A DNA stretch of 64,000 nt. Origin: an uncultured Flavobacteriales bacterium. GTDB taxonomy: Bacteria; Bacteroidota; Bacteroidia; Flavobacteriales_D; Sanyastnellaceae. Made by a program: the position numbers and the translations under genes. The stretch lies in assembly GCA_938074325.1 (NCBI GenBank), contig CALJFZ010000015.1, positions 62,001 through 126,000 of the forward strand. Reading direction: 5' to 3'. Below are positions 40,673 through 48,742 of the stretch, piece by piece. Under the pieces are notes generated by a model. The model worked only from the letters and a program-made list of their open reading frames with translations, did no database searches and was not told the DNA's origin. Position 1 is the stretch's first letter. Each line of letters opens with the position of its first letter.

Positions 40673-42172
40673 CTAGGAGTCGGCAAATGTATTCATCTTA
40701 TCCGAGAGCAAATGCCGCAGGGACTGGGTTTTGGAAAGGACTGGGACGAGGCCGATGGCGATGCAAGAAACCAAACAAGCCAGGACTTCTAAACCAGTGG
40801 CGTTGGACCAACGCTGAAAGGCCATGCATATTGCCCAACAGCCCAACGAATGGGCCACAGCGGTTTGACCGATTTTCCACCAGTTGGGTCCCGGGTGAAA
40901 CCGCATGGCGAAGCCTACTTGCAGCCCTACCACAAGCAATTGGGTTCCCGCACTGATGACGGCACAGCCCCATGCAGCATTTTGCGCATCCGCATGCCCA
41001 AGCCAAATTGCATTGCCTACCACATTGGCAATGGCACCCAACGCTGCAAGTTGATTGAGCAAACGCAAGTCGCCTCGAGCTGTGAGCAGGGTGCTGAACA
41101 CGTAGCCTTGAGCGAAAATGGCAAAAGAAACCATGAGCCAGGGCAGGATTGGCGCCGCTTCGAGGGTGTGGTTGGTGTAAAAGAAGCCGAGGAAGACAGG
41201 TGCGAAAAACGCCGCCACCCAGGCCACGCTTCCGCCGCCGACCAGCAGCAAGCGACTCACACCTGAGGCCAGGGGGCGGACATCTTCTCCGGCCTGTAGC
41301 ATGCGTGTGAAGTAGGGGAGAAGCAGCGTGGCGAACAGGTAGCCAATCATGTTGGCGGCCTCAAATAACCGATAAGCCATGGCATACCAACCGGCTTGCA
41401 CCGCACCGTTGGGCGCCAATCGCTCCAGCATCACGGCGTCAACTCGGTGGTACATCATCATCAACAGGAACAATAAGGCGTAAGGCCAACTGTCTTTGAA
41501 ATGACTGAACACACCCGGTGGCGTTGCATCCGGTCGTTCCCATCGTTGCCGCACGTGTCCGATTCGCACCAAACCAAGGGCGAAAGAAATGCACAAAGCA
41601 ACCGTCGTCCCGCCCAAGAGCCACTCGAGTCGAAAGCCGTCTACATTCCACAATAGTACCCCCATGGCAATGAGCAAAATCGCTCTGTCAGAAATGGAAA
41701 TCCACGCGTCTGCGATGTGGTCGCCAGCGCCTTGCAGCCCAGAGCGGATGTAGAGGACGGCGCTCAGCAGCGCCTGGTTGATTCCCGTCCACGCCAGCCA
41801 GGCCATGGCGTCGCCCCGGTAGCCGAGCAAGAAGCCGATACCGAGTAGCCCCACCAAGTACAGGGGCAAAAGCCACAATTTGGCCCGCCATCCGCCCGTA
41901 AATCTCCCGTTCAGCTCTGCTGGGTTTTGCGCGATCATCCGGGTTGTGTGGTTGGCCAGCCCGAGGTCCAGTAGGATGTTGAGGAGGACGCTCAAACTCA
42001 GGAGGGGGAAGAATTGGCCCCAAGCCTCTGGCCCGAGTGTGTCTTGGATTTTGGCATCAATCACCAACAGGTAAAGCGGCTTGATGGTGAGGTTCAGGAC
42101 CATCAGCCACGAGAGGTGAGAGAGGAATTTCTTCAAAACGCCGGGTTCGCTTGGTTGTGCAAATAACGGCAT
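40673..42172 (-). CDS. Polysaccharide flippase / MATE-like lipid-linked oligosaccharide exporter
   Basis: A Wzx-type membrane protein that flips lipid-linked glycan units. Seen: around twelve to fourteen hydrophobic segments in 499 residues (LSWLMVLNLTIKPLYLLVID; GQFFPLLSLSVLLNILLDLGL; WYAMAYRLFEAANMIGYL; FSTLLTARGDLRLLNQLAAL), the arrangement of the polysaccharide-synthesis exporter family. The start is the ATG at 42172; a longer frame would overlap the divergent glycosyltransferase gene. The leftward row flippase-wzz-ligase forms most of a Wzx/Wzy export route, but the sugar-building genes are not here. Confidence 0.87.
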   Translation of the reverse strand: MPLFAQPSEPGVLKKFLSHLSWLMVLNLTIKPLYLLVIDAKIQDTLGPEAWGQFFPLLSLSVLLNILLDLGLANHTTRMIAQNPAELNGRFTGGWRAKLWLLPLYLVGLLGIGFLLGYRGDAMAWLAWTGINQALLSAVLYIRSGLQGAGDHIADAWISISDRAILLIAMGVLLWNVDGFRLEWLLGGTTVALCISFALGLVRIGHVRQRWERPDATPPGVFSHFKDSWPYALLFLLMMMYHRVDAVMLERLAPNGAVQAGWYAMAYRLFEAANMIGYLFATLLLPYFTRMLQAGEDVRPLASGVSRLLLVGGGSVAWVAAFFAPVFLGFFYTNHTLEAAPILPWLMVSFAIFAQGYVFSTLLTARGDLRLLNQLAALGAIANVVGNAIWLGHADAQNAAWGCAVISAGTQLLVVGLQVGFAMRFHPGPNWWKIGQTAVAHSLGCWAICMAFQRWSNATGLEVLACLVSCIAIGLVPVLSKTQSLRHLLSDKMNTFADS

Positions 42173-42193
42173 ATGCTCGGCAGAATTGTCTGC

Positions 42194-42201
42194 TATCTTC
42201 G
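42194..42201 (+). promoter_or_regulatory. Predicted -7 box for the glycosyltransferase gene
   Basis: TATCTTCG, one base from TAnnTTTG, in the 34-base divergent gap, ending 5 bases before the ATG at 42207. The message would be leaderless or nearly so. Confidence 0.45.
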
Positions 42202-42206
42202 CGGGA

Positions 42207-43301
42207 ATGGCTCGCATTGCCCTCAACGCTCGTCTGCTCATTCCCAATCGCCTTGAAGGCATCGGTTGGTTCACGGATGCGTGTTACCGTCGCATCATTT
42301 CGAGCCACCCGGAGCACGAGTTTTTGCTGCTTTTCGATCGCACCCCAGCACCGGAATTTAATTACGCGCGTAATGCACACTGCCAGCGGATTTTCCCGCC
42401 GGCACGCCGGCCCTTCTTGTACGATGCTTGGTTCGATTACGGGGTGACGCGGGCGCTCAAACGTTGGAAAGCGGATGTGTTTGTGTCGACCGACGGCATG
42501 CTGAGTCGGCGAACGGATGTGCCGCAGTTGGCCGTGATGCACGACCTGAATTTCATGCACCATCCGGAATGGATGCCGGCCCGAGAAGCAACGTATTACA
42601 CCCAACGCTTCCCCGAGTTCGCGATGTTGGCCAACCGCTTGGCTACGGTGAGTGCGTACTCCAAGGAAGACATCGTTGAGCAGTTTGGAGTGGATGCGGA
42701 CCGCATTGATGTGGTCGCGAATGCCCCCGCCAAAGATTACCGGCCGCGGACTGCATCGGAAAAACGGGAGGCCGTCTTTACTGGCGGACAGCCCTACTTT
42801 TTGTTCGTAGGCAGTCTGCATCCCCGCAAAAACCTCGAGGGCCTTCTTCGCGCCTATGCACAGTACCGGGAGGAAGGTGGAGCAAACCAATTGCTCATCG
42901 TCGGAGAGCGAATGTGGGACGATGCGTTGGGACAACAGGCTGGGGTGCACTATGCGGGCAGATTGCCACGCACTCAACTTGCTGAAGTCATGCGAAATGC
43001 ACAAGGGCTCGTGTTTGTGCCTTGGTTTGAGGGGTTCGGAGTCCCCATTGTAGAGGCATTTGCTTCAGGGGTTCCTGTCATCGCAAGCAATGTGACGGCC
43101 ATGCCGGAAGTGTGCGGCGGTGCGGCTGCGGCATTGGTGGACCCCGGGGATCCAGGTGCCATTGCGCACGCCATGCGCCAATTGGATTCGGATGCTACGT
43201 TGCGGGCTGAGGCGATTAAGAAAGGACTCGTGCGTGCTCGGGATTTCAGTTGGGATGAATCTGCGGAACAGTTGTGGTCTGCCATTTGCAAAACGTGGTA
43301 A
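42207..43301 (+). CDS. Family 4 glycosyltransferase
   Basis: A GT-B fold sugar transferase, likely for surface polysaccharide. Seen: N-terminal MARIALNARLLIPNRLEGIG, SAYSKEDIVEQFGV, YFLFVGSLHPRKNLEGLLRA and the donor site PWFEGFGVPIVEAFASGVPVIASNVTAMPEVCGGAA with the conserved Glu-x7-Glu (EGFGVPIVE). The start is the ATG at 42207, which gives a family N terminus; a TTG further up is unlikely. 364 residues. It lies divergent to the flippase gene, and rnhB follows 4 bases after its stop. Confidence 0.92.
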   Translation: MARIALNARLLIPNRLEGIGWFTDACYRRIISSHPEHEFLLLFDRTPAPEFNYARNAHCQRIFPPARRPFLYDAWFDYGVTRALKRWKADVFVSTDGMLSRRTDVPQLAVMHDLNFMHHPEWMPAREATYYTQRFPEFAMLANRLATVSAYSKEDIVEQFGVDADRIDVVANAPAKDYRPRTASEKREAVFTGGQPYFLFVGSLHPRKNLEGLLRAYAQYREEGGANQLLIVGERMWDDALGQQAGVHYAGRLPRTQLAEVMRNAQGLVFVPWFEGFGVPIVEAFASGVPVIASNVTAMPEVCGGAAAALVDPGDPGAIAHAMRQLDSDATLRAEAIKKGLVRARDFSWDESAEQLWSAICKTW

Positions 43302-43305
43302 GGGC

Positions 43306-43923
43306 ATGCTGAAGGCGTGGGTGGATGCGAATCGATTGGAGGCCGGCTGCGATGAGGCAGGTAGAGGCTGCCTTGCGGGCCCAGTTACAGCGTCTGCAGT
43401 GGTCTTGTCAGCAGATTTTGCAGCGCATCTGGCGAAGAAGGGGGAGCTCAATGATTCGAAGCAGTTGTCCCGCGGAAAGCGGGACGCGTTGCGGGTGGAA
43501 ATCGAAAAGAATGCACTTGCTTGGAAGGTGACCCATGTTTCACCTGAAGAGATCGATCAAATCAACATACTCAACGCATCGTTTGCGGCCATGCGCCGAT
43601 CGGTTCGCGCCTTGGAAGTACAGCCGGAGTTTCTGCTTATCGACGGGAATCGATTCCGCACATCGGAGGATTTGCCTCCGCATGAATGCTTTGTCAAAGG
43701 CGATGCGCGGTTTGTATCCATTGCTGCAGCGAGCATTCTGGCCAAAACGCACCGCGACGAGTACATGGGTGCTCTGCACGAGGAGTATCCGGCTTACGCT
43801 TGGAACGCGAATGCAGGCTATCCCACCAAGCAGCACCGTGCATCCATCGCCGCCCACGGATTGACCCCGCATCACCGCACATCGTTTCGTCAGCTTCCCG
43901 ACCAGATGCGGCTGTTCGAATGA
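43306..43923 (+). CDS. rnhB: Ribonuclease HII
   Basis: RNase HII removes ribonucleotides from DNA and cuts RNA-DNA hybrids. Seen: EAGCDEAGRGCLAGPVTAS with the catalytic Asp-Glu, LLIDGNRF, VKGDARFVSIAAASILAKTHRD with the remaining acids, and NAGYPTKQHRASIAAHG. 205 residues from the ATG at 43306, normal length. It follows the glycosyltransferase gene by 4 bases and probably shares its message. The 136 bases after it hold an AT-rich promoter region for the next gene but no box that matches exactly (TAGTTTG at 44025 is one base short). Confidence 0.96.
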   Translation: MLKAWVDANRLEAGCDEAGRGCLAGPVTASAVVLSADFAAHLAKKGELNDSKQLSRGKRDALRVEIEKNALAWKVTHVSPEEIDQINILNASFAAMRRSVRALEVQPEFLLIDGNRFRTSEDLPPHECFVKGDARFVSIAAASILAKTHRDEYMGALHEEYPAYAWNANAGYPTKQHRASIAAHGLTPHHRTSFRQLPDQMRLFE

Positions 43924-44059
43924 ACCGACAGGCATCGAAGGAGGTAGTATCCGTGTAATCGCTCGATTAGGTTAACTAATTGTTGTTTTTATCCACACAA
44001 TGCGTTGATTTGTCGAGTTTTCGCTAGTTTGCATCACCATTTTAACCAAATCTCACAAC

Positions 44060-47000
44060 ATGCGTTCACTCAACCTGTTGCTCGCGGCCCTGTTCATCGG
44101 AACTGGCTTGGCCGGAACCGCACAATGCGGGCTGTTCTTCTCGGAGTATGCCGAAGGAAGCAGCAATAACAAGTACCTCGAAATTTACAACCCCACCAAT
44201 GAGGCCATCGACCTCAGCGGCTACGCTTACCCCAATGTAAGTAATGCACCGACCGTGGTGGGCGAATACGAATACTGGAACACGTTTGCCGAAGGTGCAA
44301 CCATTGCACCCGGAGGTGTTTATGTCATTGCACACGGGTCGTCCGATCCGGCGATTTTGGCCTTTGCGAATGAGACCATGAACTTCCTTTCGAATGGGGA
44401 CGACGGTTTTGCTTTGGTTCAGGGAACCGAGGCGGATTACGTGTTCCTCGATGTCATTGGGAACTTTGAAGGTGACCCCGGATCAGGTTGGGATGTTGCA
44501 GGTGAATCTGCCGCAACAAAGGACCACACGCTCGTGCGCAAAAGCACAGTGACCCAAGGCGTAGGCTACGACTGGGCAACTGCTGCAGGAACAAATGCAG
44601 ATGACAGCCAGTGGGTTGTTTACGATCAAAACACGTGGGACTACCTCGGATCGCACGACTTCACAGGCAATTGCGGCGCCGCTGTCCCCGGATGCACAAA
44701 TGAAAACGCATCCAACTACAACGCGGACGCGACGGAAGACGACGGCTCTTGCATGTTCGACAACGCGTGCAATGTGGACGGTGTGGTCGTTGCTGCAGGT
44801 GGATTCTACTTCAGCCCGCAGGATCTCGCCATCGAACCAGGAACCACGGTGGTTTGGGAAAACGTTGGCGGTTCGCATAACGCAAACGGCACCACGGACA
44901 CCCAGACGGGCGAATCCTTTGGTAACCCGGAAGATTTCTTCTTCTCACCGGTTAGTTCAAGCGGTGAGGCCGTGTGCATCGGTAGCTTCACGTTCACGGT
45001 TCCAGGTGTTTACACGTACGACTGTTCGGTTGGAACACATGCCGCTTTGGGCATGGTGGGAACGGTTACGGTCGGTACAGGCGGGTGCATGAACCCCGCA
45101 GCCCCGAACTACAATGAAGCAGCAGACTACGACGATGGTTCTTGTTTGGAAGTGACCACCACAGCCATCGCAGCTATTCAAGAAGGCCAATTGACAGATG
45201 CCTACACGGGAACAACCGTGGTAACAAATGGTGTGGTAACTGGTGTCTTTGGTTCATTGGTGAGCTTGCAAGACGGACAGGGTGCTTACAGCGGTATCTG
45301 GATGTTCGGGCCCAATGTACCCGTGGTCGTAGGGGATGACATCGAGGTAACCGGAACGGTTGCTGAGTACTTCGGCTTGACCCAGTTGACGGGCGTTTCG
45401 GTTGTGATCAATGCGCAGGGAGCGGATCTTCCAACCCCAGAATTATTGAGTACCGCGACTGCTGCCTCAGAAGAGCAGTGGGAAGGTGTTTTGGTTCAGG
45501 TCACAGGTGATGTGAGCACGGAGAGCCTCGGTTTTGGTGAGTGGGGACTTGACGACACCTCTGGCGAGTGTGTGATCGACGACCGCGGTTATGACGCCAT
45601 CGGTACGGGCAATGTTTTGGCCGGTAGCACTTGGCAGGTCACTGGGCCACTTGATTACTCGTACGGAGCATTCAAAATCCAGCCGCGATCTGAGGCGGAT
45701 GCATTGCTCTACGGCTGCACCAGTGCAGACGCAGCCAACTACAACGCTGGTGCGGGCATCGACGACGGTTCTTGCGAATTCACCGGTGAGTCGTGCGGCA
45801 TCTTCTTCTCTGAATACGCTGAAGGCAGTAGCAACAACAAGTACTTGGAGTTGTACAACCCGACCGCCTCAACGGTGTTCCTGAGTCAGTACATCATGGG
45901 CAACTGCAGCAACGGATGCGACACACCGGATGCTCCGAACGTGAGCGACCAATTTGACTACTTCACGTTCAACTTCCCATTTGATGCGGAAATCGCTCCA
46001 GGTGGAACATACATCGTAGCACACCCTTCATCTGCGCAAGAAATTTTGGATCTGGCGGACATCACGTACACCTACCTCTCCAACGGAGACGATACGTATG
46101 GCTTATTTGAATTGGCTGGAGCTGACACCATTTTGGTCGACATCATCGGAACCATCGGCCCAGACCCCGGTTCAGGTTGGGAAGTTGCTGGCGTAACCAA
46201 CGCCACGCAGAACCACACCATGGTGCGAAACGAATTTGTCTTCACAGGCAACGGCGGCGATTGGGCAATGTCAGCAGGAACCAATGAATTGGATTCTGAG
46301 TGGATTGTTCTCGACCAAGACGACTTCAGTGATTTGGGCATGCACACCTTCTCGGGATCTTGCGCAGCTTCCACAGGCGGCTGCACGGATCCTTTCGCTG
46401 TGAACTACGACGAGAACGCCACCTCTGACGATGGCTCTTGCATTTACATCTCAAACTACACCGTACAGGAAATTCAATCCGGCGGGTTGAGTGGTCAAAT
46501 GCAAACGCAAGGGATTGTAACTGCTGTTTACCCGCCAACAGGTGGATTGGCAGGCCAAGCTTCCTACGTGATTCAAGACGGTACTGGTCCGAACTCAGCC
46601 ATCTGGGTCATCGGCGATGGCGTCAGCGTTGGAGATGAATTGTCCATTTTGGGCAACGTGACGGAGGTGTACGGTTTGCGTCAGATTCAAGCCGCTACGC
46701 CGGAAATTCTTTCTTCTGGCAATGCCCTTCCTGCAGCAGAGATGTTGGCCACGGCCGCTATCAACGATGAGCAGTGGGAGTGCGTATTGATCAGCATGAC
46801 TGGGGAATGCGTGAACGCAGACGCTGGATACGGTGAATGGCACTTGAACGATGGCTCGGGCATCGGAACCATTGATGACATCGGATACGATGCCATCGGT
46901 GATTCGCTTACAGCTGACGGAGGTGCGACTTATGCCCCACTTTTGGAGCAAGGACGTTCTTACCGAGTAGTGGGTCCGAACTTCTACGCCTACGGTGCTT

Positions 47001-48055
47001 GGAAATTGTTGCCACGCGATTCTGCAGACGTCGTTCGATTGGGTTGCACCACGGCCTCGTTCAGCAACTACGATCCTTACGCGCAGGAGGACGACGGTTC
47101 GTGCGTTGATGCACCTGGTTGCACCGACCCTGCTGCGGACAACTACGATCCTGCAGCCACCTTGGATGATGGCTCCTGTGTGATCAGCGGTTGCGATGAC
47201 CCTGCGGCCTTCAACTACCAAGAAGGAGTCAACAACCCAACCAACGAGGACTGCTACTACACGTTGCCCAACCTCGTGATCAATGAGATCCACTACAACC
47301 CTTGCAGTACGCAGGGCGATGACTTTGATTACGAATTCGTTGAGATTTACAACGGGGGTGACCTGCCAGCGGACATCAGCGGTTTCGAATTCTACAACTC
47401 GGCCAGCGGCGCTCCGCAATTGGGCTACGTCTTCCCAGAAGGAACCTCTCTTGCAGTAGGTGAATACGTTCTCATGACAGTCTCCGATGCTGGAACAGCC
47501 AACTACAGCGGATTGGGCGTCCAAATCTTCCAACTGGAATTGGGCAACTTCTCCAACGGAGGGGAGGAAGTGAGCATTCAAGATGGCTTTGGAAACGTCG
47601 TGGACGCCGTGACCTACGCGGATGCAGCACCATGGCCAGCGCAGACGGTTGCCGTTCTTGGCAACGTCTTGGTCCAGAGCCCAGATGGTGGTTGCTCAAC
47701 ATTGGAATTGATCCAGACGGATTTGAACAACGACGATCCAGACAACTGGCAAGCGAGCTGGGTGGACAACGGAACACCAGGTGCTCAGAACTCTTCTGCC
47801 TTCGGTTGTGTTGACGCGGCTGCATGCAACTACGCTGCAGGTGCATTCTTCGACGACGGTTCTTGTACGTATGAATGCTACGGCTGTACTTATGCGGACG
47901 CTTCGAACTACGATGCGACGGCGACCATCGAGAACGGACAGTGTGAGTTTGACTTCACCGATCCATGTCCAGCCGATGTGAACGAAGACGGACAAGTGGG
48001 TACGCCTGACTTGCTCTTCTTCCTGTCTCAGTTCGGCACGGACTGCCCAGAATAA
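44060..48055 (+). CDS. Giant secreted multidomain protein (LTD, cupredoxin, OB-fold, DDGSC repeats)
   Basis: A 1331-residue exported protein of unknown function. Seen: signal peptide to about residue 21 (LAGTAQ), then a lamin-tail domain (LFFSEYAEGSSNNKYLEIY), a cupredoxin-like domain at about 235-340 with a full type 1 copper ligand set (H273, C322, H327, M332), an OB-fold like those of extracellular nucleases (about 365-550, VVTNGVVTGVF ... VSLQDGQG), a second lamin-tail domain (about 577-770), a second OB-fold (about 805-990) and a third lamin-tail domain (about 1070-1240). Nine Cys-rich repeats of form GCT-x5-NY-x6-DDGSC join the modules. The end has a dockerin-like DVNEDGQVGTPDLL and no usual T9SS tail. 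There is no nuclease domain. A strong terminator follows. Adhesin or cell-surface copper/DNA binding are guesses. Confidence 0.85.
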   Translation: MRSLNLLLAALFIGTGLAGTAQCGLFFSEYAEGSSNNKYLEIYNPTNEAIDLSGYAYPNVSNAPTVVGEYEYWNTFAEGATIAPGGVYVIAHGSSDPAILAFANETMNFLSNGDDGFALVQGTEADYVFLDVIGNFEGDPGSGWDVAGESAATKDHTLVRKSTVTQGVGYDWATAAGTNADDSQWVVYDQNTWDYLGSHDFTGNCGAAVPGCTNENASNYNADATEDDGSCMFDNACNVDGVVVAAGGFYFSPQDLAIEPGTTVVWENVGGSHNANGTTDTQTGESFGNPEDFFFSPVSSSGEAVCIGSFTFTVPGVYTYDCSVGTHAALGMVGTVTVGTGGCMNPAAPNYNEAADYDDGSCLEVTTTAIAAIQEGQLTDAYTGTTVVTNGVVTGVFGSLVSLQDGQGAYSGIWMFGPNVPVVVGDDIEVTGTVAEYFGLTQLTGVSVVINAQGADLPTPELLSTATAASEEQWEGVLVQVTGDVSTESLGFGEWGLDDTSGECVIDDRGYDAIGTGNVLAGSTWQVTGPLDYSYGAFKIQPRSEADALLYGCTSADAANYNAGAGIDDGSCEFTGESCGIFFSEYAEGSSNNKYLELYNPTASTVFLSQYIMGNCSNGCDTPDAPNVSDQFDYFTFNFPFDAEIAPGGTYIVAHPSSAQEILDLADITYTYLSNGDDTYGLFELAGADTILVDIIGTIGPDPGSGWEVAGVTNATQNHTMVRNEFVFTGNGGDWAMSAGTNELDSEWIVLDQDDFSDLGMHTFSGSCAASTGGCTDPFAVNYDENATSDDGSCIYISNYTVQEIQSGGLSGQMQTQGIVTAVYPPTGGLAGQASYVIQDGTGPNSAIWVIGDGVSVGDELSILGNVTEVYGLRQIQAATPEILSSGNALPAAEMLATAAINDEQWECVLISMTGECVNADAGYGEWHLNDGSGIGTIDDIGYDAIGDSLTADGGATYAPLLEQGRSYRVVGPNFYAYGAWKLLPRDSADVVRLGCTTASFSNYDPYAQEDDGSCVDAPGCTDPAADNYDPAATLDDGSCVISGCDDPAAFNYQEGVNNPTNEDCYYTLPNLVINEIHYNPCSTQGDDFDYEFVEIYNGGDLPADISGFEFYNSASGAPQLGYVFPEGTSLAVGEYVLMTVSDAGTANYSGLGVQIFQLELGNFSNGGEEVSIQDGFGNVVDAVTYADAAPWPAQTVAVLGNVLVQSPDGGCSTLELIQTDLNNDDPDNWQASWVDNGTPGAQNSSAFGCVDAAACNYAAGAFFDDGSCTYECYGCTYADASNYDATATIENGQCEFDFTDPCPADVNEDGQVGTPDLLFFLSQFGTDCPE
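44690..47950 (+). repeat. Nine Cys-rich DDGSC protein repeats
   Basis: Nine copies of a 21-residue unit (Gly-Cys ... Asn-Tyr ... Asp-Asp-Gly-Ser-Cys), starting near 44690, 45083, 45714, 46381, 47043, 47118, 47190, 47806 and 47881, stand between the larger domains. The seventh and ninth are degenerate (NEDC, ENGQC). Two Cys and two acidic residues per unit suggest a small disulphide-closed, perhaps calcium-binding, spacer. The DNA copies have diverged, so the array is old. Confidence 0.85.
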
Positions 48056-48078
48056 TAGCAAGGCACCAGAAACAAGAA

Positions 48079-48107
48079 AGGCGCTCCGCGAGGGGCGCCT
48101 TTTTTTT
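48079..48107 (+). terminator. Intrinsic terminator of the giant protein gene
   Basis: A 9-bp GC-rich stem (AGGCGCTCC / GGGGCGCCT, one G-T pair) with a 4-base loop and a run of eight T, 24 bases after the stop codon. It is the strongest terminator on the plus strand in the window. Confidence 0.92.
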
Positions 48108-48157
48108 ATGGATTCATCCGGGGAAGGTGGTTCTGGGCGAAGATGGTTCTTCGGGAT

Positions 48158-48676
48158 TCAAGGCTTCAGCGTGCCGGGCGTGAACACCTGGTTGCTGGCA
48201 TTCAAGTCACGATCGAACAGTTGAATGCGGAATCGCATCGAATCATATGCACTGTTGAGGTACCATGAATTCATGTCAATTGCAATGGTTCCGCTCTGTG
48301 CCGGGTTTTGTCCAGTAGGCGCCGCAGGGGGGACACGGTAGTAAAAAGGAATTTGCCCTGCATCGGGATTCAAGCCGATTTCTACCCAAGCCGTGTCGCG
48401 CCATTCTTGGTATTCGCACTTCAAGTTTTGGTGGAATTCACAGGTCGGGCAGAAGGGGGCCAATGTATCGCCTTGTGCCAACCCCACATTTCCGTCTCCA
48501 TCGGAGAAGCCAAGCACCAATTCACGTCCACCCGCAGGCGTAAGATCAAAGGATTGGAACTCGATCAATGGCTCATCCGGGAAATTGGGTTCTGGCAAAC
48601 ACCCGCTCCACGGCAGCGCCGCTCCAAAGAGGGCGAGTTGAACAGCTGTCAGGGACGATGAGCTACGGAATTTCAT
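48158..48676 (-). CDS. Small lipoprotein of unknown function
   Basis: A 172-residue probable lipoprotein: leader MKFRSSSSLTAVQLALFGAA with a lipobox-like PWSGC, then a beta-rich body (LIEFQSFDLTPAGGRELVLGFSD) with an acidic DGDGNVG turn, a Cys pair (FCPTCEFHQNLKCEY) and SMRFRIQLFDRDLNASNQVF. I do not recognise a family, but such DGDGxxG lipoproteins are common in Bacteroidota. The start is the ATG at 48676; the frame is open further up but would run across the divergent LuxE-family gene. A TAGCTTTG box 15 bases upstream is an exact promoter match. Confidence 0.75.
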   Translation of the reverse strand: MKFRSSSSLTAVQLALFGAALPWSGCLPEPNFPDEPLIEFQSFDLTPAGGRELVLGFSDGDGNVGLAQGDTLAPFCPTCEFHQNLKCEYQEWRDTAWVEIGLNPDAGQIPFYYRVPPAAPTGQNPAQSGTIAIDMNSWYLNSAYDSMRFRIQLFDRDLNASNQVFTPGTLKP

Positions 48677-48691
48677 GATTTCGCTTGCCTT

Positions 48692-48699
48692 CAAAGCTA
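48692..48699 (-). promoter_or_regulatory. Predicted -7 box for the small lipoprotein gene
   Basis: TAGCTTTG on the minus strand, an exact TAnnTTTG match, in the 66-base divergent gap and 15 bases before the lipoprotein ATG. Confidence 0.55.
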
Positions 48700-48742
48700 A
48701 GGAATCTGCACCTTCGCATTTGGAAAGTAGACGAGCGAAAAG

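Noticed and set aside
44025-44031. TAGTTTG considered as a -7 promoter box for the giant protein gene
   Set aside because: It is one base shorter than TAnnTTTG and no -33 element fits, so it was not listed as a feature.
44690-47950. Periodic DDGSC-coding repeats considered as a CRISPR or satellite array
   Set aside because: They are unevenly spaced, diverged at DNA level and lie in one long reading frame, so they are protein repeats.
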